DNA of 64,000 bases from Bactericera cockerelli (taxonomy: Eukaryota > Arthropoda > Insecta > Hemiptera > Triozidae), in the NCBI GenBank assembly GCA_024516035.1, contig CM044959.1:35528738-35592737 (forward strand), read 5' to 3'. A program made the position numbers and the translations under genes. The notes under the pieces are model-generated. The model searched no databases, was not told the DNA's origin, and saw nothing but the letters and a program-made list of their open reading frames with translations. Below, one piece after another: positions 12,246 to 24,127 of the stretch (the first letter of the stretch is position 1; each line of letters begins with the position of its first letter).

Positions 12246-12500
12246 ATGCTACCTAGGTACACAATCGTCGAGAAAAGTTCGAGGGCAGCCGAGCGCGAGA
12301 GTGTACTTGTGCACCTCGCCTACGCTCGGCTAGCACTCGTGTGCAAGTCTCGGGTACTTTTCCCGGTCCCTCGCCTCGGGTGGTCTCGATGCGAGCGCTG
12401 GCAGAGTGACTGCAAGCTTAGGCAGAGTGTACTGCAAATTAGGTCCAGGGCCTTCCTTGTGGCCACTACTAGGGCTCCGTTGTGTCCACGATCTTATGAG
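12246..12500. other. GC-rich island, unclassified
   Basis: Locally GC-rich sequence with repeated CTCG/GAGC words (CTCGCCTACGCTCGG, GCCGAGCGCGAGAG). The 86-codon plus-strand ORF shows no domain and no obvious splice signals. It may be an old repeat. It directly abuts the MITE at 12506. Confidence 0.3.
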
Positions 12501-12505
12501 AACTA

Positions 12506-12874
12506 GGCCCGAATTATGAAACAGGATTTGTTAATCTTAGTTGACACTATCCCTGAACTTTCACCTTGACAACAACTGTAGAGGTCATAATTATCTTAGC
12601 CGTGCTTTGTAGCTGTACTTACTTCTCTGGCGTATCTGGAGCTGTGGCCAGCCTTCGTGACGGAAAATCTTATTTCAGAATACCTATTGGTCAGCTGATA
12701 AAATCTAAGGGCGAAATTAATAGAAAAAAATCAATAGCTGAAGTCATTACTTAACATCGGTTATCCCCATCTAAGACAGTACGCAATCCGAGACTTAGAG
12801 CCATAGAATTATTACAAAAACGTCTATTAATTTCGCCGGCTTAGATTTACTAATCCTGTTTCATAATACGGCCC
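12506..12874. mobile_element. MITE M2 with a nested M1 copy
   Basis: Termini GGCCCGAATTATGAAACAGG and (reverse complement of the right end) GGGCCGTATTATGAAACAGG are inverted repeats extending about 30 bp. CTA flanks both sides (12503-12505 and 12875-12877). A second MITE (M1) lies inside. Confidence 0.75.
12709..12838. mobile_element. 129-bp MITE M1, copy B, nested in M2
   Basis: Diverged M1 copy: GGGCGAAATTAATAG at the left, CTATTAATTTCGCC at the right, and internal ACGCAATCCG and ATTACAAAAACG blocks. The left flank is TAA. The right end has decayed, so the boundary is approximate. Confidence 0.75.
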
Positions 12875-12879
12875 CTAGT

Positions 12880-15235
12880 GTATTCAATGTGGCATCGAAC
12901 GCCTGCTAGCTGTAAAATACCTTTACTTAAATTTAACGCTTGTGGAGTGTATGCTATTAAAAATCCATACTGAATTACCGGGCGTCTCCCGCCTCCATCC
13001 CTAACCCCGAAATCCTTTTCTAATTACACCTGTTCACCGAATAATCCCAACCGGTAATCCTGGGACTTTAAAGGATTAAACGCTACGTGTTAAATTCGCA
13101 TTAGTAAAATCTGTCATCAAAGTTTGGCGTCCGCTTTTATTTCGTGTGATTTACGGCTTGGACAATTTTGTTTTCGTTTACAATGTTTAATTGTTATTTA
13201 TTTCTATGATAACGCTTCAAAAACAAATGCAACCGACTCCATGGAATTTTTTTCTGTCGTATTTTGTTTTTGTGAAATCACCCAGTTAGTTTTTCTTATT
13301 TACTTATCATCACTTCCTTCTCTAGAAAAGAAAGTAATGGAATCACGTAATAGGGTCCTCAAAATTTTCGTAGTCAGTTTGCCAGTGCAAAACACTTTTA
13401 GGTGCCACAGAGCCTAAATCCAAGTTTTTAGACATTGGTCTGTGTGTCTGTCTGTAAACAGAATATCGTTTGAACGTGAAGAGATTGCACAGGCTAAATA
13501 ACACAACGGCCGCCTATATAGGCACATTATTTTTCAATTCTTTGTCTACTGTGTCATTTGTCAGGGTTGTTTGATTCTTAATTTTATAATGTACTATGTC
13601 TCTAATAACTAAAAAAAGAGGTTGAATTTTTTTCATGGTGACTAATACAAGGAGCAGTGGGGGCTCCTGACCTTCAAGATCTAAGGTTGAAGACAATATA
13701 ACCCAAAGTATTGAATAAATAAAATTTAATTTTCAATCTTGTTCTTATGTCTCATATAACACAGCCAATGTAAAGTTATGGCTGTTTTTCCCTTGCAGAG
13801 CATGATTTTTCTTCATAACTAGTTTTGCATCATATAAGTTTTTTTAGGTCTTTTTTTGGAGAACACTTGGTACTTAAAAATAAACAAAGCAAGCAGAAAA
13901 CAATTTTGGTTCAAATAATTGGACTGTACACAGCCATTCTTTTGTCATAAGCTTTCAGGCTTGACTGTATGCTTGTGGGGCAGCATTTGCTTATACTTTT
14001 TTAGTGGTGGTTATAGTAATTGGAGAAATTGGATATCCATATCTATATTTCTTATCCTCATTTTCTTCTTAATCTGAATGGGTTACTTTTAATGTTTGAC
14101 CCTTTTTGTGGGATCTCATTGATTTCCTTTGAATCTTGTTATTATTTTTTCATCTTAATTTAAAAATATTTAAATTCATCTTAAGAGAAAAAATATTTAA
14201 CAAAATTTGTTAAAGAGATTAAAATAAAATATTAGGATTATACCTCAGTAGTTAGAACTAGGAAGGAAAGAAAGTTAGTTGAAGACTAAAAATTACAATC
14301 CAAAACTGGAAGAAAATCCACCACCAGATTACAAAATAAATCTAAGAAAACATACTTACTACAAATATAAAATCAGCTTAAATTTGTGTTACCATTGATG
14401 TTTTAAATGACTAGGTATTTAAGAAAAACACAGATATTGCCTTATAATTTTAAGTACTTCACTGGAAGCTGTGTGCTTAGCTACCTGCAACCTGCATAAT
14501 TATAATGTTATTTCTGACACTGAAAGAAGTACATAGCTACTTCATATTCAACTTATTATGAAAAGCACAGGTCAGATCAGGTAGGAATAATGTTTCTATC
14601 CTGTATCAAATACTGGGAAATAACTTTATTAACTAGTTACACCAATTAAAAGTCACTTGATTACCGTTGAAAAGATTTGAAAATGGTCTAATAAAATTTA
14701 AAAAGTGCGCGACAAGTTTTGTTTACATTCTAAAGATAAGAGATACAATGTTGCCAAGTTAATTTCATTGCTAAATTTCTACAAACTTCAAGAGCTATAT
14801 ATTATTTTAAATTTAAAGAAATCCCTCAAATCATGTAAGACGTATTTATTTATTTAAAAAAATAATACTACACCGCCTGAACAGAATTTTCTCTTGAGAA
14901 TTTCATTTCAACACGTGTAATTTCATGATTTTTTTTTAAAGTGGTTCCATAGTCAGGATCTTAAACAGGACCACCATTGTCCCTATTTAAAAACTTCTTG
15001 GAACAACTAGATACCAGATTATCTTATTTGGCTCAATTTCGGTACCTACATATAAATAATTATTTCCGAGATTTGACTTCAATCGAGATGTCCTTTTTAC
15101 TACATATAGTTGACATAAAATATAGTTAAAATTTATTGGTATCGGCTATCGTTTAGGAACTATGTACAAAACTAGAACCCAAAAAATGAGAAATAATATC
15201 CAAAATTCCTGACACAAAATCCTGCTTTCCTAGCG
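12880..15235. other. Gene-free AT-rich spacer
   Basis: No coding exons, RNA genes or repeats with clear ends were recognised. Confidence 0.4.
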
Positions 15236-15241
15236 CCTACG

Positions 15242-15275
15242 TTATTATTATTATTATTATTATTTTTTTTTTTAA
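15242..15275. repeat. (ATT)n / poly-T microsatellite
   Basis: About seven TTA units followed by a T run. It may mark the 3' end of a minus-strand retroposon. Confidence 0.7.
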
Positions 15276-15749
15276 TATTACAAGATTGTGCTAGATATGG
15301 GAGGCTAAATCATTGACTGGTTTCCTAGGTCTGGCATAATGCTACTGGCAACAATGTTAATATCAAAAACACATGACATCGCACATGGTATGTGGCTTCG
15401 TGACATTTCGTATGAGGTCGTGTAGATAATGTAAACTGAATACAACTGAAGACTGTCCTCAGTAGCATATTACATAGATATAGTTCTTGCCTAATATTTC
15501 ATGATACCTACTTGGAAATACTCAACTCTGATTGGTTGATTCAAGGACAACTGAAGACAATTTCGAATTGTCTTCACATTTGGTGTTCTCCTTGGAAAGT
15601 AACATGAAATGTTAAGCAGCATTGATCTATTTTACACAAAGCTTACTCTTTTTTTTTCTTTTTTTTTTTTCTTTGAGTTGGATCAATTGTGCCATGTTCA
15701 AGTTCAAGGGATTATGAGTAGTGTTTTCACTGTTCAAAATTAGGTGAAA

Positions 15750-15886
15750 ATGTCTTCAGTGTCTTCACCCGACGAGCCGCCACTGCTAAGGAGAATGCGA
15801 CACGATCTTTCACGAAATCGGTGCCCCAATGGCACCGTTATTTTTCAACTGCCCATTGATGTCGTACGGGCAGTTCTGGCTAAACG
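15750..15886 (+). CDS. Candidate first coding exon, unknown small protein
   Basis: An ATG at 15750 (context GAAAATGT) opens 45 codons plus two bases. The composition is coding-like and richer in GC than its surroundings, and it reads straight into a good donor, CG|GTAAGA at 15887. Residues include SSPDEPPLLRRMRHDLSRN and IFQLPIDVVRAVLAKR. I recognise no family. A compatible acceptor is TTGATTTCAG ending at 16190. It could also be a first exon of a transcript reaching the PCED1 locus, although no acceptor directly precedes that gene's ATG. Confidence 0.3.
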
Positions 15887-15934
15887 GTAAGAGACATGCT
15901 TTTTTTAAGAATTAGTTTTTCTTAAAATAAAAAA

Positions 15935-16142
15935 TAGTAGGGTTTACTACTAAACTTATGCTTTCGATTATTTGTTTAGTAATCTGAACCCCCACTTTAG
16001 TAGTATTTTGGGTGGTCTCGCTCGGACTAACTTCTTCATTCTTAATGCTAAATGGGGTTTGTGACCTATCAAATCCAATTATTTTGAGGTGCTGAATTAC
16101 GAATTCGATGTTAATTTTTCGATAGCTGTTACCGTTCAATTA
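15935..16142 (+). repeat. Repeat R5, copy 1
   Basis: Alignable with the reverse complement of 17440-17595: GGACTAA, GGGGTTTGTGAC, ATTTTGAGGTGCTGAATTAC and GAATTCG blocks in the same order. It sits in the putative intron of the small two-exon candidate. Confidence 0.6.
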
Positions 16143-16190
16143 CCAGTGGAGTTAGAAGTTGTGTGACCTGTTTTTTCCTCTTGATTTCAG

Positions 16191-16260
16191 ACATTTTTTG
16201 TTGACCAAGAACTTGCAAGTGAATTTTTACACCTTGAAGATTATTTTTTTGGGGATTTGA
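16191..16260 (+). CDS. Candidate second exon of the small gene
   Basis: Joined to 15886, this exon adds about 23 codons and ends in TGA, giving a product of about 68 residues. In another phase the same segment reads acidic (FVDQELASEFLHLEDYF) to a TAG near 16273. That reading does not match the phase left by exon 1. Neither reading is recognised. Confidence 0.2.
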
Positions 16261-16402
16261 ATAATGGAGTTTAGAGATGTATGGATTTATAAAATGATTG
16301 TATTTATGTACATACTATTGTAGAAGTATATGTAGATAATATAGATATTGTATCAATAGATTAAATTTGGAATATGCCATGTAGTATGTTTTGGCCTGCT
16401 GA

Positions 16403-16685
16403 GCTCTCTCTCTCTCTCTCTATTCTACTCTCTCTCTCTCTCCTCTTCCTCTCTTCTCTCTCTCTTTTCTCTTCTTCTCAATATTCTTTTTTATTTCTTC
16501 ATCAGTTCTCAACATCTTCTTTCAATATCTCTCTTATTGCCTCTATCTCTGCCACTTTTCTCTCTCAATATCTCTTTATCTCTCTGTATGTCTGTCTTTC
16601 CTTATCCTTTTTGCTCTATAGGTATCTCTTACTTTTCCTTTCTCTCTGTCCGTATCTCTTTTTCTCACTCTCTCAATCTAATATT
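16403..16685. repeat. Pyrimidine-rich tract
   Basis: CTCTCT-rich. The 111-codon plus-strand ORF starting at 16374 is repeat-derived. Confidence 0.8.
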
Positions 16686-16861
16686 CTTATTCAAAGAATA
16701 AGAAAATAATGCACCGTGCAGACAGGAGGCAGCAGCACGAAATATTGTTCCAAGAATTTTGTTCCCTGATATCTGAGATTATAATATGGAAGCAATGAAG
16801 AATATATGATATTATGTGGCAGAAATGAAGATATATGACTCAATCATGAACTTGCAACCGA

Positions 16862-17105
16862 CACTATTGGAGGGATGGGGAGAAATGAAGAGGGAGAGGG
16901 AAGAGAAAAGAAGAAAAGGAGATGTAGAAAAAAAAAAAAGGAAGGGGAGAGAGGTGAAAGAGGTTCAAGGGTGAGGAAGGAAATAGAAGGAAAGAAGAGA
17001 GAAAGAGAAGTAGAAAGAAAGAGAGAGAAGAGAAGGGAAAGAAGGGAAAGAGGAAAGGGTATGTATAGAGGGCGAGGAAAATGGAATGAGAAAGATTGAG
17101 ACTGG
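16862..17105. repeat. Purine-rich tract
   Basis: GA-rich for about 240 bp, facing the pyrimidine tract at 16403-16685. All ORFs on either strand are low complexity. Confidence 0.8.
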
Positions 17106-17439
17106 GAAGAATAAGAAAAAGGCTGTCGATGAATGAACTACAGGGTGGGCAGGAGTTGATTGCAAATTTTGTAAATGACAAGATCAAACCTAGCGAAAAG
17201 GTTTTGTGGAGTTCTGTATCTAATGTTAAATTTAAACAATAATTTTTAAGTCACTAGGTATTTGCAAGAAATATTTGGTACTTAATACAAATCAATCTTA
17301 GAAATTCAAACTTTAGTTTTTCGTCTACAGCTGCTGAAAAAATGATTTCTTAGCCCACAAAAATGACAACCACACGACTTGACGACTTCCTTATCACCCC
17401 GAAAAGAAGTCAATTCCCACTGTGACTCAGTAACATTTA

Positions 17440-17840
17440 GCTAAAAATCATTTTCGAATTCGTAATCAGCACCTCAAAATCATTGAATTTTACATGTCAC
17501 AACCCCATCTGGGGTGAATAATAAAAAATTAGTCCAGTGGGACCCCAAATACAGTAAATGGCGTCTTCAAAAAATTCAAAATGATCAGAGCAAACCCCTA
17601 TTATTTTTTTTATTTAAAAAAATATTCTCTTACTTTTTTTGTATCATTTTTTCCCTCTTTTGCGGCTAATTTCAACCAAAAACACACACACACACACAAA
17701 AAGGACGCACGGACCAATGGCTGCAAACAATTTTTTTTTGTATCCTGAGACTATGATTACGTCCAGAAATATGAAAAGCTGGGTAGGTCAAATTTTCGAC
17801 TACAATACTTTCCTTATTATAGGATAAGGAAAGTAAAAAC
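17440..17840 (-). repeat. Composite repeat R5/R3
   Basis: The left part (17440-17595) is the inverted copy of R5 at 15935. The right part shares AATGATCAGAGCAAACCCC, AATTTCAACCAAAA, an (AC)n run, GACCAATGGC and CCAGAAATATGAAA with 40530-40920. It ends in TATAGGATAAGGAAAGTA. Confidence 0.65.
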
Positions 17841-17844
17841 ATCA

Positions 17845-19520
17845 CACACAAGAGAAAGCGTCCTTAACCACCCTGTAGATTTCCCCAATATGTGAACATG
17901 ATGTATAATCCTGATCCCTTATCCCCTCTATTAGGGATTTCTTCTGTTCGCACAAATTCCCTCACTCTCTCTCCTCTCTCTCTTCCCGCGCTGCACAACA
18001 CATACACACGAAATTGAAGGGGTGCATAAGAAATGAAGGAAGAAGTTGTAACGGAACATGGAGGTAGCAGAGTGTGGAGGGAGGCAAAAGTTATTTACCG
18101 AGCATTTCCGAATCCTCACACCCATTCATTCCTTATTGTTTTACAGCGCTCCCTATAATAATAATAAATAATGGGGTAGAAAAGGTGAGAAAACGGGTGG
18201 GGGGAATGAATTAGGTGATTCGGGGATAAAGGGAATGGGGGTTATTCCAGTATATATTTTATTCAGTTTATTTGTTTTCTGTGTTTTTGGATTTTGAAGT
18301 TATTAATGAGTTTTTCCGCAATTTTTTTTTCTTCCCCCCTTTAGAACTTTATTTTCCCTGCCTTCAGGATAAATGTTATTCTCTCTCTATCTAAAACGAG
18401 CGCACTATAGTGAATTTGGGTGTTAAACTTATAGTAGGTATTGAAGAAGTCCAGAAGAGGTGATGCAATGCTCCTTTATTGTTATTTAACTTATTGAAAT
18501 GAACAAGACAATTTTTGCATATTTTTTCTCATTGCTGTCCGTATTCTATGCAGTTTTATAGGTAACCGCTCAAGTTATAAATGAACGAATTGAGCTTTGA
18601 ACTATTTAGGCGTCACATGGTTAGCGATATAGAAAAATATTAATATTATCATTAAATTCCTGCATGCTACAAAAATTATATTTTGAATAGTTTTTGAAAT
18701 TGGGGGATAAGGATAATCGTGTGATTTTTTTCTTTTTTTCTGCTGAATAGAGCTGATAACTACCGATTAAGTATATTCTGATATTCATGTACATCCAGTT
18801 AGTACAACTTTTCACTTTTCTGTTTGTAATGATAATGATTATTTAGATTTTGAATTTATTGTGTATGGTTACTGTGAACACAATACTACACAGTACACAT
18901 ACCACACATGCATTGGTAGTCAGTCGTGAAAAGCAAAAATCTGGTAATCGGTTAGTCTGGGGCATGCGCGAATATGAAAAACGGTCAAACATAACTAATG
19001 TGCGGAAATGGAAAGAGAGGGTACGAGTACGACAACGTAGAAACAAGTACTGCTTTATTTTGTGTAATTTTAAGAACCTTGGAAGATTAATTTTCCTTTT
19101 AAATAATTTTATAATTCTCTTAATTGTTCATCTTCTCTATGGTAATGTTCAGAAGTGAAATGTTTTCGGGGTTGAAATAATCGAGAGACTATAACAAGTA
19201 CTGCTTGTTTTTTTTGTAAATTCTGACCTTTTGCTGTTCCATTCAATACATTGCTGTCGCAATATTACCTTTCTATATCTGAAGAATTTAGACTAGAAAG
19301 TAATTAAATTTAGAAGGATCTTTGAGGGATCCATAATGGCCAAAAATTGAATTGGCTTCAATGTTGGTCTAATTCATTTGATAGCAACTGTTACTTTTAT
19401 TCACAGATATTTAAACTATTTAATAGAAAATTTATTAAATCACCTTTTGTTTCATTATCTCTAACTTAAATTTCCCATTTTCACTTCATTATTATTTTTT
19501 GTTTTTATTTTTTTCATTTT
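17845..19520. other. Gene-free spacer upstream of PCED1
   Basis: No coding or RNA gene recognised. The promoter and 5' UTR of the PCED1 gene should lie here, but no core element can be assigned with confidence. Confidence 0.4.
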
Positions 19521-19524
19521 CGAA

Positions 19525-20031
19525 ATGGCTGACTTGTTTCTGAGTAAGGACGCCAAAAAGTTGCTGAACGGCAAGCGCGTTCTGCTTATTGGGGACTCTA
19601 ACATGAGGGCGATGTACAAAGACCTCGTGTGTCTCTTGAGCCAAGGCTCCCTGCTGTCTCAGAGCAATCTCCGCAAGAAAGGGGAGCCTAGTTTCTTTGG
19701 AGACACTCGCAAAGATTTCAGTGGTCTGAATCCAACCAGAGGCTACGTGGAAGACCGATGCTTCATTTTGGAAAACAAATCATTTAACGTTCAAATCGAA
19801 TTCAACTTCACGACAACTGTCTACAGCAAGAAAATCGTTGAGAAGCTATCTGAGTCGCAGGACCTGGATGTGCTGCTTCTCAACTCTACCCTGTGGGATC
19901 TCACTCGCTGGGGTCCTGATGGGGATTTACAGTTTCAGAAAAAACTCGTGAAACTATTGGAATTTATGAAGGAAAACCTCCCCCCGTCCACGTTGGTTGT
20001 TTGGCTCACGTCGCTACATCCATCTTCCAAG
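19525..20031 (+). CDS. PCED1: PCED1 exon 1
   Basis: Encodes residues 1-169, including the GDS nucleophile block and the WDLTRWG block. It ends CCAAG|GTAGAA in phase 0. Confidence 0.88.
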
Positions 20032-22749
20032 GTAGAAACCAATGTGCCATATTCGTCTTTGGATAAAAAGTTATAGTCAAATCACCCACAACAATAAGAA
20101 GCCAATTTTCAAATATTAATTATAATAGTGGGACAAATGGTGAACATAAGAGATCTTAGAATTCTGATTTATGAAACATTATTATCATAATTTTCAAAAT
20201 CATGGGGGAAATTCCAATTTTCTTGTAGGAACATATTTTATTTCTTCTGAATCCAATCAAATCTGTTTCCTACTGCCAGGAAACTCACTCGGCTCTGGTC
20301 GTCAAGGAGTTGGACTTCATCAAAAGCTTTGTCCAGTTCAATGTCCTTGAAGCGAACGTCTTCGCCGCCGGCGTGGTCTCCTCCTTCGGGTTCAACGTGT
20401 TGGACTTGCACTACTACACGCGACTCCTCTGCCATCGCAGGCGCCCTGACGGCATCCACTACTCTGTCACTGCTGTCAGGTATTCTCCTACTTTGCCTTT
20501 TTCCGTTTGAATAGCGTTTGAAATTTTGTTGCCATCTTCTTTGATCTAAGCTAGTGACATACTGCCCTGAAGTAATGTCTTGTATGGTGCCGGGGCAGCC
20601 TCTTTCGTGTGTATGATGGATGATGAGGGGGGTTTTTAGTGGGTCGGTTTGCACCATCCTGAGAGGGTCCTCTACCCTCTTCGAGTGGTATACATCATCC
20701 CCACACTGTCTATTGTCACTACGACAATATTCGTCCTAATCTCAGCATTGACACTCACACTCCAATAAGAGTGGGAGTTTTAATGTTGGGAGTAAGAGAG
20801 GATTTTACCTCCCGGGCATCCCCACCAAAAAAAAAAAAAAGCTAGTGAAATACAAAACCTTTGCAGAATTAACCCACTCATAACCAAAGCAACTCCAAAA
20901 TGACTAAACTAAACCTAAAATCATAAAATTTAGGAAATCATAAATTCCTCACAAAGTTAAAGAAATTCCTCCAACTTTTAAGAGAGTTGTGTTCTATCAG
21001 TTTTACGGCCATTCGAGAAATCTTGTGATTAGGCTAATATTTTGTTTATATTTTTTACCAACCAATGCAAACCAATAAGTTTTTAAAAAATTACTCGATT
21101 TTATATATATAAAAAAAAGGCCATAGGCCAAAGCGATTTTATTTTATTAATTATTTGGGTTGAAAATCTGTAAATGGAATATTAGAAATAACATTATTAA
21201 CACCTTGACTGCCACGTGTATTTCTAGCGATACGCGGTGTACTGTTTTTACTGCCAGGTGTATCTCTAACGATACACCACTGTTTTTGAAGTTCACTGCC
21301 AGGTGTATCTCTAGCGATACACCATGATTTTACTGTTCACTGCCTCGTGTATCTTTATCGATACACTCAACATCCTTTTTGCTTTTGGAATTAGTCTATC
21401 GAAAACAGAGCAGAAGCAATCTCTAATACTACTATGGCGTGGAACATAAACAACACAAAAATCTGTGGCAGTCAAGGTGTTAAATCATATCAATGACGTG
21501 GAAAGTCGGAAGTATTTTCAATACAACACGAAGGCTAGGTAGCTGTACGATGTGCAATTCTGTGAATATTTAATATAAACATTCTGGGAAGTGAAATTAT
21601 TAAAATATTAAACATGACTAATATGCAAATAGAAAATGTTACAGATATTATAATTGAAATTTCAATGAAATTGACAGAATTCGTCCATTTTTTTGGTCAT
21701 TTTTTAATGATTTATTTTTATTTTTTACAAAAAAATATTTTGTAGATAATTGATTACTATCCAGGTGCCACGAAGTTTAAAGGAAACATAGAGAGTCCTG
21801 AAGCTTAGTGAAAAAGAATACAATTTACACACGACCAACTGCTGTAACTGCTGTGTAACCCATTTGTAACTTTTGATTTTTTTCAAGTTACAATAAATCA
21901 TGTGTATTTAAAAGGGACGCCACTCACAATTGAGTAACCAACTAGTCTAAGAATCTAAGGATTAATATAACGAGCCTATTTTTTGAAACCAATAAGAATT
22001 TATATCTATGTTATTGGTTTCAAAAAATAGACGAGGGCTTTTTATTATTGTAGAAATTTTCTATTAAAGGAGAATAAACTAAATAATAGTATTTATAAAC
22101 AATCTAAATAATTTTTCTGTAAGTCAATAGTCGTTATAATGCGTTTTTTTTACATCTATCCGTCGATGATTTTTGAAAGAAAAAAAAATAATACGAGGAC
22201 CTTCAAATGAAAAGTTTCTTATTTCAAAAAAGCAGCTGCCACTATTTCTCCACTAGTCCATTATATTTTTGTGTTTTTGACAGGTACAACACCAACTCTG
22301 TTCTGACGCACATCGCCTTGTCCTGGCAAGTCCAACTGCCCGGCAGAGTGGAACGAGCCGACCTCAGACGCATTCAGGAAACTATTGAGAACCAGACTCA
22401 ACCAGTTAAGACCCACACTAGCAATAAGACCGGAATCCAAACAAAGACAGAACCTCCTTCAGAAAGATGTTCTACGGAGAGAGGACTATTGCAATCCCAA
22501 TCACTGGAGAGACAACCCTCAGAAGAGCTACCATCAGCAAAACAAGCAGTTGAGAGACAAGACTCAGAAGGACAACAACCAAGCACTGAAACACCCCAGC
22601 GAAAAATTCTCCACGCCAAGAGAAGACTGATCATGGATGATAAGTTGGTGGATGACTTGATGTCTAGATCTGCTCTGGATGTGATTCAGGAAAGTGAATT
22701 GCTGTCTAAAGATCTTGGCTTGCACCAATTTTTCGGACCGGATTATTGA
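19525..22749 (+). CDS. PCED1: PC-esterase domain protein (PCED1/FAM113-like), 3 exons
   Basis: Coding exons are 19525-20031, 20280-20479 and 22284-22749 (stop TGA), giving about 390 residues. The first two exons carry an SGNH-hydrolase (GDSL/PC-esterase) domain: GDS with the predicted nucleophile Ser25 in LLIGDSNMRAMYKDLV, the block LLLNSTLWDLTRWGPDG, and the C-terminal PDGIHYS with predicted catalytic Asp226 and His229. This arrangement is that of the PCED1A/PCED1B family. Family members are predicted acyl or acetyl esterases with no established substrate. Residues about 250-345 are Q/E/S/T-rich and probably disordered. There is no obvious signal peptide, so it is probably cytosolic. The start was chosen because CGAAATGG precedes the conserved domain by only about 15 residues and no acceptor AG lies just upstream. 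No frame break is seen. Introns contain a retroposon and a piggyBac-type MITE. Confidence 0.88.
20280..20479 (+). CDS. PCED1: PCED1 exon 2
   Basis: Acceptor TACTGCCAG|GAAACT, donor TGTCAG|GTATTC. Encodes the second half of the hydrolase domain with LDLHYYTRLLCHRRRPDGIH, which holds the Asp/His of the triad. The 139-codon minus-strand ORF covering this exon is its shadow. Confidence 0.88.
20558..20838 (+). mobile_element. Poly-A retroposon with target duplication
   Basis: Flanked by the 10-bp direct repeat AAGCTAGTGA at 20548-20557 and 20839-20848. The 3' end is a run of about 14 A. Length is about 281 bp. No tRNA or 5S head was recognised, so it is either a SINE of unknown type or a short 5'-truncated LINE. 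It lies in intron 2 of PCED1 on the sense strand. Confidence 0.75.
21201..21479. mobile_element. piggyBac-type MITE with hairpin array
   Basis: Termini CACCTTGACTGCCAC and GTGGCAGTCAAGGTG are inverted repeats flanked by TTAA on both sides (21197-21200 and 21480-21483), the diagnostic target site of piggyBac elements. Between 21210 and 21367 are four diverged units of about 50 bp, each with a palindrome of the type GTGTATCTCTAGCGATACAC. There is no transposase. It lies in intron 2 of PCED1. Confidence 0.8.
21976..22030. repeat. Perfect 20-bp hairpin
   Basis: CTATTTTTTGAAACCAATAA and its exact complement TTATTGGTTTCAAAAAATAG are separated by 15 bases. It could be a small foldback element or form an RNA hairpin in the PCED1 intron. 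There is no evidence for a microRNA. Confidence 0.6.
22284..22749 (+). CDS. PCED1: PCED1 exon 3 (terminal)
   Basis: Acceptor TTTTTGACAG|GTACAAC completes the split Arg codon. It encodes the end of the domain (NSVLTHIALSWQV) and then a Q/E/S/K-rich tail ending in LHQFFGPDY before TGA. Confidence 0.85.
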
Positions 22750-22924
22750 AGAACACCCGTTGGTGTGTCTGTATTATGTTCAGATGTATAACTGAGTATT
22801 TTTTCAGTTTAAATAAGAGATTGAGATAACCCTCAAGAACGTCCTCAATATATAAGAGATTCAAGTAAGAATGCTTATTTACTAGATACATTTTATATTA
22901 TGTAAATTTATTTACATATTAACA

Positions 22925-22930
22925 ATTAAA
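22925..22930 (+). terminator. Possible polyadenylation signal of PCED1
   Basis: ATTAAA about 175 bp after the stop codon. It is the nearest variant signal that I noticed; no transcript evidence is available here. Confidence 0.35.
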
Positions 22931-22939
22931 AGATTTCCG

Positions 22940-24125
22940 AGAAAGGTCTTTGAAATTTGATAGGTACCTGTTTTCTGCAATATTTTTTTCAACATTATGA
23001 TAATTTGCGCAAGGCATATTTTTTTGGGTGGATTCCAAAGACTTTGGTTTTCAAAATTATTTCTCAACGAAATATACACTTTAATTTAGGATGATGTTTA
23101 TAGCACCCTGTTTTATTATTCTGATGAGCAAGTACTAGGTATAATTTTGAAAATATGCTAATACAATATTGTGTTGTAAATTGGAAAAGTTCTTCTCTTT
23201 GATAAGCACCACAAGCCTTTTTTTCTTCGCAAAGAAGGCTTGTACATTTCAATTTTTAAATTAAAAAAAAACTTTGAAAATAATTAAAATGAGTTTCACC
23301 TGAGAGGATATAATGAAAATGCTGAAGGTTTACTATTACCAGAAAATTCAGCTATTTGAAATTATACTGTATAAGTGTATAGGTACCTAGTATACCAGCA
23401 AATAGTCTTTTGCGACCATTTACTTATTTCGTAGCACGTTGAATGTTAATGTTTTTTTGTTTGTTTTTTTTTTTAATGACGTTGAATGTTAATTGATTTT
23501 CGAGGATTCTTGCTGATGGTTGGTATTTTATTTCCTCTAGGGTTGTCTTGAATAGAACATCACAGAAACAGAATCAGCAGATTCTTTCTAGTTTATGATC
23601 CATGAAAAACAATTAAAGTTCTCTACATAAACAGCTGTCTTTTGCTGATATCACTCTGAACAGTCTGAATAAATAAGAACAAAAAAGTAATCGCAGCATT
23701 TGAAAACAATCCAAAAGACTGAAAGCAAAACAAAGCTGGCGAATTCCCTCGACGGTCTCAGTGCTTTCCCAGAAATGAGTCCCGGGCGAGGTTTATGTAG
23801 CGAATTAAATTTATACCTTCGGACCTCAGTGACCCTTTACCTAACAAGGTTCATTAGCTTCCGAAATTACTTTTCCTTAAATTTATTTCACCGAGTGACC
23901 TACAAAGTTCACTTTTTTTTTCCTGCACTACTTGTTTTTCCGCTCGACATGCTCTCACTTCTGGTCCGAAGTAATAGCGTGGACGGTGAGGCGGCAATTT
24001 TGAACTGAGTGTGCTGTTTTCAAATTTGAACTTTATGAAACAGAAAATTACCTATCTAAGATGTCCTCTCTCGGTCTTTGCTGCATTTGTGTGAAAGATC
24101 TATCGCAGTGGAACCATGCTAGATC
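22940..24125. other. Gene-free spacer
   Basis: AT-rich. The ORF from 23700 (102 codons) has no recognised domain or splice context. Confidence 0.4.
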
Positions 24126-24127
24126 TT

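Noticed and set aside
12246..12506. 86-codon ORF in the GC-rich island as a gene
   Set aside because: No recognisable motif. Repeated CTCG words dominate the sequence, and it ends at a MITE boundary.
20238..20657. 139-codon minus-strand ORF
   Set aside because: It is the antisense shadow of PCED1 exon 2, which has clear family motifs and splice sites on the plus strand.
21976..22030. microRNA precursor
   Set aside because: A 20-bp perfect stem with a 15-base loop is too short and too perfect for a typical animal pre-miRNA. A foldback element is more likely.
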